Below, one piece after another: positions 26,459-34,525 of a stretch of 64,000 nt of DNA. How positions within the stretch are numbered: position 1 is the first letter of the stretch; every line of letters begins with the position of its first letter. Origin of the DNA: Acidobacteriota bacterium (GTDB lineage Bacteria; Acidobacteriota; Terriglobia; Acidiferrales; UBA7541); NCBI GenBank assembly GCA_003223215.1, contig QHYH01000085.1, positions 60,326-124,325 of the forward strand, in the 5' to 3' direction. The position numbers and the translations under genes were made by a program. The notes beneath the pieces are model-generated. The model ran no database searches. It was not told the origin of the DNA and saw only the letters and a list, made by a program, of their open reading frames with translations.

Positions 26459-26812
26459 TTGCCGAAGGTCAAAATCAGGTTCCTGAACAAGCCCACCTGA
26501 ACCACTTGCCGCAAGGCAAGAGGTCTCTTGCTCGAACTGGGCGCCGAACTGGAGTCGCGCGATTTAAGTACGGAGCGGTTGACCGAAGCCGAACTCGATG
26601 CCCTCGTCGCCCAGCGCGATTACAAAGAGTTCTTGAACCCGCGCAACATGCTCTATCGCACGCAAAACATGAAGGAGCGTCCGCCGTCACGCGCTAAAGC
26701 AATTCAGCTGATGGCCAAAGAGCCCAATCTGATTCGCAGGCCGGTGGTAATGCGCGGCTCGCAAATGGTTCTGGGTTTTGACGAAGAAGGGTACAAGAAA
26801 CTGCTGAAATGA
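26459..26812 (+). CDS. Predicted selenoprotein of the ArsC/Spx-like thioredoxin-fold family (in-frame TGA read as Sec)
   Basis: Read through the TGA at 26498-26500, the frame gives 117 residues: MPKVKIRFLNKPT, then Sec14, then TTCRKARGLLLELG. The C-terminal part (RDYKEFLNPRN, EPNLIRRPVVM, GFDEEGYKKLL) is typical ArsC-family sequence. The family normally has C-x-x-C here, so the TGA replaces exactly the first redox Cys and gives U-T-T-C. Sequence on both sides of the TGA is family-like. I chose TTG 26459 as the start because GAGGAG lies 5 nt upstream; an in-frame ATG exists at 26429. A hairpin with a GGTC apical loop downstream fits a bacterial SECIS. If Sec is not inserted, this is a nonsense-broken gene or a sequencing error. 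The reductase substrate is unknown. Confidence 0.75.
26515..26532 (+). promoter_or_regulatory. Putative bacterial SECIS stem-loop
   Basis: The arms GCAAGA and TCTTGC, plus an outer G-T pair, enclose the loop GGTC. The loop lies 21 nt after the TGA (26498-26500). The E. coli fdhF SECIS has the same GGUC apical loop about 18 nt after its UGA (recalled, not checked). A competing hairpin CTTGCC-GCAA-GGCAAG spans 26505-26520 and shares the 5' arm. Confidence 0.68.
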
Positions 26813-26843
26813 CCGCTCGTTTGGCCGGGGAGAACACGAAAGA

Positions 26844-27413
26844 ATGGAGGTGAGGACCATCGCCGTGATTGGCGCGGGCGCGATGGGGCGTGGAATAGCG
26901 TATGCCACGGCTGTTGGCGGATACAAAACCGTGCTGGAAGATATCTCTCCACAGGTGCTTGTAGAAGCGATGGCCTGGATCCGGCGATCCTTCGCTGAAG
27001 GCGTCGCGCGCGGAAGGTTCGATGCGGGCGTCAGCGGCAGTGCGCTCTCCTGGCTTTCGACCGCCGCCGATGTAAAAGAGGCAATCCGCGACGCGGAACT
27101 GATCATCGAGACGGTTCCTGAAGAACTGGAAATGAAGCTCGAACTTTTCACCATTTTCGACAGGTTTGCCAAAGCGGGCGCGATTTTCGCAAGCACTGCC
27201 TGCTCTCTCTCGATTACGGATTTGACCGACGTTGTCGTTTCGCGCGAGCGCTGCATCGGCATGCATTTCTCTCATGCCGTTTCAAAAAGCAACCTTCTTC
27301 GGCTGTTACGCACGCCGTACACTTCCGAAGACACGGTAGCCACCTGCCGTGAAGTGGCGTGCCGCATGGGTAAAGAAGTTGCCGTTGTAAACGAAGCGCC
27401 GCAGAATGTATGA
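26844..27413 (+). CDS. Truncated 3-hydroxyacyl-CoA dehydrogenase, NAD-binding domain only
   Basis: 189 residues. The N-terminal Rossmann motif VIGAGAMGRGIAYA and segments AELIIETVPEELEMKLELF and RCIGMHFSHAV match the family. The catalytic segment is degenerate: ASTACSLSIT stands where ASNTSSLSI is usual, and MHFSHAV replaces MHFFNPV. The C-terminal dimerisation domain is entirely missing, and the ORF ends where PGF...N should follow. It is either a remnant or a repurposed domain. The macrodomain gene starts just after it. Confidence 0.7.
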   Translation: MEVRTIAVIGAGAMGRGIAYATAVGGYKTVLEDISPQVLVEAMAWIRRSFAEGVARGRFDAGVSGSALSWLSTAADVKEAIRDAELIIETVPEELEMKLELFTIFDRFAKAGAIFASTACSLSITDLTDVVVSRERCIGMHFSHAVSKSNLLRLLRTPYTSEDTVATCREVACRMGKEVAVVNEAPQNV

Positions 27414-27445
27414 AGGCGGGCAGTCCGAGACGCTCGGAAGAAAAT

Positions 27446-28003
27446 ATGAAACCACTCGCCGACAGAATCCTCATCCAGCAAGGCGACCTGACGGAAATGG
27501 ACACGGACGCCATCGTCAACGCCGCGAACAACGATTTGATTCTCGGAGGGGGCGTGGCCGGGGCCATTCGGCGAAAGGGCGGCGACGCCATCCAGCGCGA
27601 GTGCGATGAAATTGGCAGCATTCCGGTGGGGTACGCGGCCATCACCACCGGCGGAAAATTGAAGGCGCGGTTCGTTATCCACGCGGCCAGCATGCGGCTC
27701 GGCGGAGCAACCACCGGCGACGCGCTGCGAAGTTGCACGATGCATTGCTTGAAAATTGCGAACGAACGAGGCTTGAAGTCCATCGCCTTTCCTGCCGTGG
27801 GCACCGGCGTTGCCGGATTTCCGCTGGAAGAATGCGCGAACATCATGTTGCGCGAAGTCGTGGAACATTTGCTCGGCGAAACTTCGCTCGAAGCTGCGCA
27901 TTTCGTGCTCTTCGACGATGCCGCGAAGGAAATCTTCGAACGCGCGTGGGAGAAACTTCAGTCGGAACTTGCCTCGGGTACCGCCGGAGCAAAAGGCGCG
28001 TGA
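27446..28003 (+). CDS. Macrodomain protein (ADP-ribose-binding / MacroD-like)
   Basis: 185 residues. The macrodomain signature is DAIVNAANNDLILGGGVAGAIRRKGG near residue 25, with the later loop FPAVGTGVAGFPLEECA. MacroD-type proteins remove ADP-ribose from acidic residues or hydrolyse O-acetyl-ADP-ribose. The N-A-A-N and glycine-rich substrate-binding loops are intact. The start at 27446 has GGAAG upstream; an alternative start overlaps the preceding gene. Its stop overlaps the methyltransferase GTG start by 4 bp, indicating coupled translation. Confidence 0.88.
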   Translation: MKPLADRILIQQGDLTEMDTDAIVNAANNDLILGGGVAGAIRRKGGDAIQRECDEIGSIPVGYAAITTGGKLKARFVIHAASMRLGGATTGDALRSCTMHCLKIANERGLKSIAFPAVGTGVAGFPLEECANIMLREVVEHLLGETSLEAAHFVLFDDAAKEIFERAWEKLQSELASGTAGAKGA

Positions 28004-29076
28004 CGCCGCTCGAAGAATTGCTCGCCGAGCGCATTCGCCGCTACGGCCCCATCCCTTTTGCCGACTTCATGCGCGAATGCCTGTACCATCCGGTGTACGG
28101 CTATTACAGCAAAACGGAATTGCAGCGGCTCGCCGATTACTACACCAGTGTGGACGTGCATCCGATTTTTGGCAGGCTGCTTGCGCGCAAATTTGCCGAG
28201 ATGTGGGAGCAGCTCGAACGGCCGAAAGAGTTTTTGCTGGTGGAAGCGGGGGCGGGCGTGGGGCGGCTCGCAAGGCATATTCTGGATTTCTGCGAGGCAA
28301 CGCTGCCGGATTTCTTCGCCGCGTTGCGTTATGTCGCGGTGGAGCTGTCGGCGTCCCGGCGCAAGCAAGCTGCGGAGCGGTTGGAGCGGCACGGCCGGGC
28401 AAATCATTTACGCATTACACAGGAAATTCCCGAGCATGTTCCGGCGGGCTGCGTCTTCTCGAATGAACTGATGGATGCCCTGGCTGTGCACCGCGTGGTG
28501 ATGACCGCGGGCAGCTTCGAGGAAGTCTTGGTTGGCTGCGACCACGGGAGATTTGTCGATGTGCTCGGCCCAGTTTCCACGTGCGCCATCAACGACTATT
28601 TTGCGACGCAAGGCATCACGCTTCACGAAGGCCAACACGCGGAAGCGGGACTCGAAGCGTGCGACTGGATTGCGGAAGTCGGCCGGCGCATCGAGCGCGG
28701 ATTCGTGCTGACCATAGATTACGGGCATCGCGCAAGGGAACTCTTCGACGAACGGCACATGCGCGGGACGCTGCTGGCCTATCAGCAGCATCGCGTGAGC
28801 GAGGATTTCTACCGCTCGCCAGGAGAGCAGGATTTGACGGCGCACGTGAATTTTACGGCGCTGGAAAACTGGGGAAAGCGGTCGGGCCTGAAAACCACGG
28901 AGTTCACTTCGCAGACCGCTTTTTTGCTGGCACTGGGGCAGCCTAACGAGTTCGCCGACGTCTACGACCCGGGCCAAACGGAGACAGACCAGATTCGCGC
29001 GCGCCTGCAACTCAAGACGCTCATCCACCCCGAAGGCATGGGCGAGCGGTTCCACGTGTTGCTCCAGCGGAAATAA
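28000..29076 (+). CDS. MidA/NDUFAF7-type SAM-dependent methyltransferase
   Basis: 358 residues. The SAM-binding motif is LLVEAGAGVGRLARHI (about residue 80), and the later NELMDALAVHRVV segment is characteristic of the MidA family. The C-terminal region keeps GFVLTIDYGHRARELF and TLLAYQQHRVSEDFY. Eukaryotic NDUFAF7 methylates an arginine of complex I; the bacterial substrate is unknown. The GTG start at 28000 shares a GTGA with the macrodomain stop. The longer frame to 27733 overlaps that gene and is spurious. Confidence 0.88.
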   Translation: MTPLEELLAERIRRYGPIPFADFMRECLYHPVYGYYSKTELQRLADYYTSVDVHPIFGRLLARKFAEMWEQLERPKEFLLVEAGAGVGRLARHILDFCEATLPDFFAALRYVAVELSASRRKQAAERLERHGRANHLRITQEIPEHVPAGCVFSNELMDALAVHRVVMTAGSFEEVLVGCDHGRFVDVLGPVSTCAINDYFATQGITLHEGQHAEAGLEACDWIAEVGRRIERGFVLTIDYGHRARELFDERHMRGTLLAYQQHRVSEDFYRSPGEQDLTAHVNFTALENWGKRSGLKTTEFTSQTAFLLALGQPNEFADVYDPGQTETDQIRARLQLKTLIHPEGMGERFHVLLQRK

Positions 29077-29229
29077 GTCTTAAGTGCTGGGTGTGGCGAA
29101 GAAACCGTCTTCGTGCGACGAGGGCTTTGCGGTTGCGAGAAAAGTCGCGCAGCGGCCCACGGCGGCGACGGCGGGCTGACCGCTCCACAGTGCGGGCACG
29201 ACCGCGTATAGGGGCTCTCGGACCTAAAC

Positions 29230-31398
29230 TCACGGGCTATTGGGGGAAGGATCGGGTCTTTTCTTGAGAACGGGTTTCTCGCCGGAACCGGGCGTTGGCA
29301 GCGCGGTGGAGGGCTTTGCAGGCTCGGCCGAAGCAGGCGTGGCAATAAGTTCTCCGCCGCCTTCCGAATAGGGCTTCTTGAGGAAGGCCTCAGCTCTCGC
29401 TTGGGCGCCGCCGGTATTGTCGTTGGTTTGCTTAGCTTTGCTGTATTCGTTGACGGCACGCTCGCGCTGCCCGAGGATGTCGAAGATTTCGCCAAGGTAG
29501 ATGTGGCTCCAAACCTCGGTCCACTTTTCCGAAGGTTCGGGGACGTTTTGCAGGCACTCGCGGAAGGAGTTGCCGGCGGCGGTGTAGTTCTTCTGATAGA
29601 AGAAAGCTTCGCCCATGCGGAAGTTGGCAAGCGGTCGGCCGGGCTGGGTGCTAAGAGCTTTTTGGTATTGCACGACGGCATCGTAAAACTTGCCCTGTTC
29701 GGCAAGATCTTCGCCACGGGCAATGGCGGCGCGGGCGCGGAGCCCGGTACTGGATTTGAGGATGACGTTGTTCGGATCGATCTTGATCCCGAGCGGCTTG
29801 GGGCGACCAAAGACATCCACCGAAAACTGCGTCTCTAGACCGGTCGCCTCAATAGTCTTGGTTTCGGGATTGCCTTCGGTCTCAATGCGCAAGTCCACAG
29901 GCATATGAAACGTGTCCAAGGGCTGCTTGATTTTGCCGACGACGCGGAAGCCCTTCGGAGTGCGGTAGACAATGTAGTCCAGGGCGAACTCGGGGATGCC
30001 GGTGGAATTCAGCCACTGCGCGAAAAAGCTGCGGAGGTTCGGGGGATCCTGAGACTGCTTGCCCTTGGCGGCAACCTGAATCTGGCGCTCGGCGAGATTC
30101 TCGAAGTCCTCGTTGCGGGCGGACTTCTCGGCAAACCGGAAATAGAAATCGCGCAGGGTGGTTTTGAAGGCCCCATCGCCCATCATGGCGCGCAGCATGT
30201 GAAAGAGCATCGCGCCCTTGTTCATCACCACGGAGCGGTAGTCGGGTGAATACGGCGCGAGGCGGCCGGCCTGGCCGACGGGCGCGGCGTCTTCATACAT
30301 CAACGCGCCGACGGCAAATTCGTCGACAGCGTGGAGCCCGGCTTCCTTGCCGGAATTCTGCTCCGCGTAGAGCGCTTCGCAGTAGCGCGCGAGGCCATCG
30401 CTGATCCAGACATCGTTGGGAGTGGCGGGAGCCACCTGGACTCCGAACCACTGCGAGGCGACCAGCCGGGCGATAGCGCGGTCGCTGGCTTTGGGGTCCC
30501 AAATGCGCTGGCTGAGAAGAAGAACGCCGGGAGCGGCAAATTCGCGGAGCGTGCCTTCGGGCATTTGAATCAGCGTGAAAGAAGGATCGGGGATAGGGCC
30601 AAACATGTCCGAGAACGTCACCACCGCGCGCGCAACATCGGATGCAAAATCCTGCGCATTGGCGGACATATTACGCGGCGCGTAAACGTTGACGCTGACG
30701 CCTTCTGCCTGCTTGGGATTGAGCTGCAAGTTGCCGGCGACAAATGTGCCATGCTGCGCGGGGCGGTTGCACTCAAAGGTATACAGAACCCGCGGGCCCT
30801 CGACGGCGTTTTTCTCTGGCAAGGGCGTCGGAGCAGCGGCTTTGCCGGAGCCGGCAACCGCAAAATTGGCGGGAACGTTCAACCGGAATGTGGCGGTGTA
30901 GCGGTCGGAAGGATAGTCGGTTAGCGGAAACCAGCGCGCCGGCAGAAGCAGATATGCGCCGTCCTTGTTGATGGAGGCGACGCGTACGCCGGTCACGGGG
31001 CTACTCTCTTCATTGAAGAGCAAACCCGCGTAGTTGAAAGTGAGGGTGACGGTGCCGCCCGTGGCGATGGGGGTGAGAAGCTGCACGTTAACGAACAGCG
31101 GATTCTGCTTGTCGCGTTCAAAGCTGAGCGGCTTGCCTTCCGGGCCTTTGACTTCCTTGATGACCAAATTGGGATGCAGCTCGACGCTCACGTTACTGGA
31201 CGCTTCGCCGGCCTTGAAATCGATTTTGGCGGTGGCGGAAAGCGACTGGCCGATGGTGTCCAGCGCGGCGGAGACGTCGTAGTGCGTGGCGAGAAAATGA
31301 ACGGGGCGCGGAGCTTGTGCGGGGAGCGGCGCTGCGCCCCATGTGAAGAGCAGCGCGAACAAACCGGTAGTGCCAAAAAGCCCTCGACAGCGGGTCAT
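29230..31398 (-). CDS. Inactive M1-aminopeptidase-like secreted protein with TPR C-terminus
   Basis: 722 residues. A signal peptide (about 1-28, ending PLPAQA) is followed by the M1 N-terminal beta domain and a catalytic-like domain. The zinc site is lost: where active enzymes have HELAHQWFG, this reads RLVASQWFG (about residue 305), and the usual WLNEGFAEY is WISDGLARY. A C-terminal TPR-like region follows (about 580-690, with AEQGKFYDAVVQYQKAL). It is probably a scaffold or chaperone-like pseudo-peptidase. The ATG at 31398 has AAGGGG just upstream. It is the last gene of the lpxB operon, 64 bp after lpxB. Confidence 0.8.
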   Translation of the reverse strand: MTRCRGLFGTTGLFALLFTWGAAPLPAQAPRPVHFLATHYDVSAALDTIGQSLSATAKIDFKAGEASSNVSVELHPNLVIKEVKGPEGKPLSFERDKQNPLFVNVQLLTPIATGGTVTLTFNYAGLLFNEESSPVTGVRVASINKDGAYLLLPARWFPLTDYPSDRYTATFRLNVPANFAVAGSGKAAAPTPLPEKNAVEGPRVLYTFECNRPAQHGTFVAGNLQLNPKQAEGVSVNVYAPRNMSANAQDFASDVARAVVTFSDMFGPIPDPSFTLIQMPEGTLREFAAPGVLLLSQRIWDPKASDRAIARLVASQWFGVQVAPATPNDVWISDGLARYCEALYAEQNSGKEAGLHAVDEFAVGALMYEDAAPVGQAGRLAPYSPDYRSVVMNKGAMLFHMLRAMMGDGAFKTTLRDFYFRFAEKSARNEDFENLAERQIQVAAKGKQSQDPPNLRSFFAQWLNSTGIPEFALDYIVYRTPKGFRVVGKIKQPLDTFHMPVDLRIETEGNPETKTIEATGLETQFSVDVFGRPKPLGIKIDPNNVILKSSTGLRARAAIARGEDLAEQGKFYDAVVQYQKALSTQPGRPLANFRMGEAFFYQKNYTAAGNSFRECLQNVPEPSEKWTEVWSHIYLGEIFDILGQRERAVNEYSKAKQTNDNTGGAQARAEAFLKKPYSEGGGELIATPASAEPAKPSTALPTPGSGEKPVLKKRPDPSPNSP

Positions 31399-31462
31399 CG
31401 GACCCCTTTCCATACGATGCATTTCCCCAATCAACTCTACACCTAATAGGATACCAAAGTGC

Positions 31463-32629
31463 TCAGTTTGCGTTGCTTGAAGCAGGGCAAAGGAGCCGGG
31501 CGATCTCATCCGCGGCCCGCTCAACGGCTCCCGGGGGGCCAAGGAGATTTTGCACCTCTTCGAGGCCGCGTTTCATCTCTGAGACGCGCGGGTTGGGGCT
31601 TGGTGAGCCAAATAGCAGGGATTCCGCCTCGGCAGCAAGGTGCTGGGGCGTGAAGTTGTCCTGGATCAATTCCGGAACAACGGCGCGCCCGGCGATGAGA
31701 TTGACCATGCTGAAAAACTTGGTTTTCACCAGCGGCTTTGCCAGGCGCGCGGTGAGGGACGAGACGCGATAGACGACCACCATGGGCTTGCCAAGCAGCG
31801 CGGTCTCGATGGTGGCCGTGCCGCTCGAGACAATAGCCAAGTCGGCCGCGGCCAAAGCGTTGTAGGTGTCATTCGAAATCAAGCGCACGCGCCAGTCAGT
31901 GGGGAAGTTTTTCTCGAGCCGTGCGGCATCCAGCCCCGGCGCAACGGCGACGACGATCTGGGGCGCGCCGCACATGCGCCGGCGGATCCTGCCGAGCCCT
32001 TCCACCAAAATGGGAAGATGATGCGCAATTTCGCCGAGACGGCTGCCCGGGAGAACGGTGATAATCGGAGCGCCATCCTCAAGACCGTATTTCCTGCAAA
32101 ATAATTCCCGCGTCAACGTCGCCGAGACGCTGCCGACCAAGGGATGGCCAATGAATTTTACGGGGACACCGGCGTCCGCGTAAAACTTCTCTTCGAAGTG
32201 GAAAATGCAAAGCGCTTCGGCAAAGCGACGGCGCACGAGATTTACGCGCCAGGGGCGCCAGGCCCAGAACTGCGGGCAAATGTAGTAGACGTTTCGAATG
32301 CCGCGGGGGCGCAGCTTACGTGCCAGGCGCAGATGGAAACCCGGGAAGTCGGTAAGGATAGCCAGCGGCGGCTTGCGCCGTTGTGCTTCGTCGACGAGGT
32401 GGCGCATCGCGCGGGTAAGCGAGGGCAGGCGCTTCAGGACTTCGGTGATGCCCACGACGGAAACTTCCGAATAATCGGTGATGATCTCCACGCCGGCGGC
32501 GAGCATCTGCGGCCCGCCCATGCCGAAAATCGCCACGTCGAGGCGCTGTTTGAGTGCGGAGGCCAGGCGCGCAGCGTACATATCCCCGGAGGCTTCACCG
32601 GCGGAAAGCAAAAGCGGAATGGGTGGCAT
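31463..32629 (-). CDS. lpxB: Lipid-A-disaccharide synthase
   Basis: 388 residues, normal LpxB length. Family landmarks are LLLSAGEASGDMYAA at the N-terminus, FGMGGPQMLAAGVEII, YYICPQFWAWRPWRV, FIGHPLVGSV, ITVLPGSRLGEIAHHLP and IVSSGTATIETALLGKPMVVVYR. It joins UDP-2,3-diacylglucosamine and lipid X to make the lipid A disaccharide at the inner membrane. The cell is therefore Gram-negative with lipid A. It starts 18 bp after the stop of the upstream ABC exporter gene. Confidence 0.95.
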   Translation of the reverse strand: MPPIPLLLSAGEASGDMYAARLASALKQRLDVAIFGMGGPQMLAAGVEIITDYSEVSVVGITEVLKRLPSLTRAMRHLVDEAQRRKPPLAILTDFPGFHLRLARKLRPRGIRNVYYICPQFWAWRPWRVNLVRRRFAEALCIFHFEEKFYADAGVPVKFIGHPLVGSVSATLTRELFCRKYGLEDGAPIITVLPGSRLGEIAHHLPILVEGLGRIRRRMCGAPQIVVAVAPGLDAARLEKNFPTDWRVRLISNDTYNALAAADLAIVSSGTATIETALLGKPMVVVYRVSSLTARLAKPLVKTKFFSMVNLIAGRAVVPELIQDNFTPQHLAAEAESLLFGSPSPNPRVSEMKRGLEEVQNLLGPPGAVERAADEIARLLCPASSNAN

Positions 32630-32647
32630 GTGCGGCGATGGACACGG

Positions 32648-34525
32648 TCAGTCGCTCGCCCGCAGCGCAGGCGGCTCGGCGGTGCGGCGAGTTTCGATCG
32701 GAATGTGCAGCTCCTGCTCCTTGTACTGGAGCTGGTAAAGACGAAAGTAAATGCCGCGTTGCGCGAGAAGCTCCTGGTGCGCACCTTGCTCGCGCAACCG
32801 GCCCTTGTGAAAGACGAGGATGCGGTCGGCGTACTGAATCGTGCTTAGGCGATGCGCGATGACTAGCGCGGTGCGTCCGGAAAGCAAGCGGCTCAAGGCT
32901 TCGCGGATTTGCAATTCGGTTTTCGTGTCGACGCTGGAGGTGGCCTCATCGAGAATCAGGAAGCGCGGATTGTGGGCCAAGGCGCGGGCGAAGTTGATGA
33001 GCTGGCGCTGGCCGACGGAAAGCGTGGAGCCGCGCTCGTTGACGCCGGTGGCGGCGCCATTCGAAAGCGAGCGAATGAATTCGCCGAGGCCAACTTCCTC
33101 GAGAGCGCGCTCGACCGTCGCGTTCTCGATGTGCTGGGTGCCGAGGCGGACGTTGGTTTCAATCGTTCCGGTGAAGAGAAACGGATCTTGGAGCACGATG
33201 CCGAACTGGCGGCGCAGGTCCTGTAGCTGGATGGTGCGAATGTCCTTGCCATCGAGAAGGATTTGGCCGCGCTGAATATCGTAGAAACGCAGCAGCAGGG
33301 AAATGAGCGTGGTCTTGCCCGCTCCGGTATGACCGACGATCGCAAAGGTTTGGCCCGGTTCGACGCGGAAAGAGACGTCGCGCAGGACCCAATCTTCGTC
33401 CGCAGGTTCGGGAACATTGCGGTAGCTAAACCAAACGTTGCGAAATTCGATTTCGCCGCGCGGCTGGACGAGCGGGATGGCGTTGGGATCGGACTCGATG
33501 GTGACCGGCTCGTCGAGAAGCTTGAAAATGCGCTCCGATGCAGCCATGGCGGATTGCAGGATGTTGAATTTCTCGCTGAGGTCCTGAATGGGCCGGAAGA
33601 AGCGCTGGGCATACATTGTGAATTCGATAAGCACGCCGATGGTGAAGGCGCCATGAAGTATGCGATTACCTCCGTCCCAGAAAATCAGAGCAATGGTGGC
33701 AAAGCTCAAGAATTCCACCGCGGGGTAAAAGAGCGCGTAGGCCAGGATGGCGTCGCGCCAGGCAAGCATGTTGTCGTGATTGCGATTGGCAAATTCGTCC
33801 TTGGCTTTTGCCTCGCGATTGAAAAGCTGCACCACGCTCATGCCCGAGATGTATTCCTGGAGGAAGGCGTTGATGCGGGCAATGGCAGTGCGGATGCGGC
33901 GATTGGCGTCGCGGACGTATTTGCGGAAAATCAGCGTGACCAGCAGGATGCCGGGCAAGACGGCGAGAGCATCCACAGCCAGATGGGCGTTGATTTTGAA
34001 CAGCAGGCCAGCCATGACCGCGAGGAGAAAAAAGTCGTTGATCATGGTGACGACACCGGCGGCAAAGAGGTCGTTGAGCGCGTCGACGTCGGTGGTGACA
34101 CGGGTTACCAGGCGGCCGACTGGGTTGCGATCGAAATAGCTCATGGGCAGGCGCTGCATGTGGCCGAAAATCTCGCTCCGCATGTCGTACATGGTTTGCT
34201 GGCCCACCCGCTGCATGATGCGAATCTGCACATATTGCGCGAGAAAATCAAACGACAGCACGGCCAGAAACAACAGACTCAGCCAAATAACCCCCATCCA
34301 AGCCTTGCTTTCGGGAAAGGCCTGATTCATCGCCGGGACCAAATAGCCGTCGATCGCTTTCTGGAAAATAGCCGGGGGCGCGAGCTCGAGCGGCGTGACC
34401 ACCGCCACCAGCGCGAGCGCCAAACCCACGCGCCAGCGGTACGGCTTCATGTATTTCAGGAGCCGCCGCATCAGGTGCGAGTCGTAAGCTTTGCCTAAGG
34501 CCTCTTCTTCGTGCAGGTTGCTCAT
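32648..34525 (-). CDS. ABC exporter half-transporter (partner 2, consensus Walker B, LSVGQ signature)
   Basis: 625 residues. Six transmembrane helices (about 30-340) precede a nucleotide-binding domain (about 370-610) with Walker A GHTGAGKTT, signature LSVGQRQ (deviating from LSGGQ), Walker B FLILDEAT with the catalytic Glu, and the H-loop IAHRLST. It overlaps the upstream half-transporter by 4 bp (ATGA). Together they form a heterodimeric, MsbA-like exporter. Because lpxB follows, lipid A or another envelope lipid is the likely cargo, though that is inferred. Confidence 0.9.
   Translation of the reverse strand: MSNLHEEEALGKAYDSHLMRRLLKYMKPYRWRVGLALALVAVVTPLELAPPAIFQKAIDGYLVPAMNQAFPESKAWMGVIWLSLLFLAVLSFDFLAQYVQIRIMQRVGQQTMYDMRSEIFGHMQRLPMSYFDRNPVGRLVTRVTTDVDALNDLFAAGVVTMINDFFLLAVMAGLLFKINAHLAVDALAVLPGILLVTLIFRKYVRDANRRIRTAIARINAFLQEYISGMSVVQLFNREAKAKDEFANRNHDNMLAWRDAILAYALFYPAVEFLSFATIALIFWDGGNRILHGAFTIGVLIEFTMYAQRFFRPIQDLSEKFNILQSAMAASERIFKLLDEPVTIESDPNAIPLVQPRGEIEFRNVWFSYRNVPEPADEDWVLRDVSFRVEPGQTFAIVGHTGAGKTTLISLLLRFYDIQRGQILLDGKDIRTIQLQDLRRQFGIVLQDPFLFTGTIETNVRLGTQHIENATVERALEEVGLGEFIRSLSNGAATGVNERGSTLSVGQRQLINFARALAHNPRFLILDEATSSVDTKTELQIREALSRLLSGRTALVIAHRLSTIQYADRILVFHKGRLREQGAHQELLAQRGIYFRLYQLQYKEQELHIPIETRRTAEPPALRASD

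Noticed and set aside
26370..26500. Open antisense frame across the start of the seleno-ArsC gene with plausible-looking residues
   Set aside because: High GC makes long antisense frames common, it has no ribosome site, and the sense frame carries clear family sequence on both sides of the TGA.
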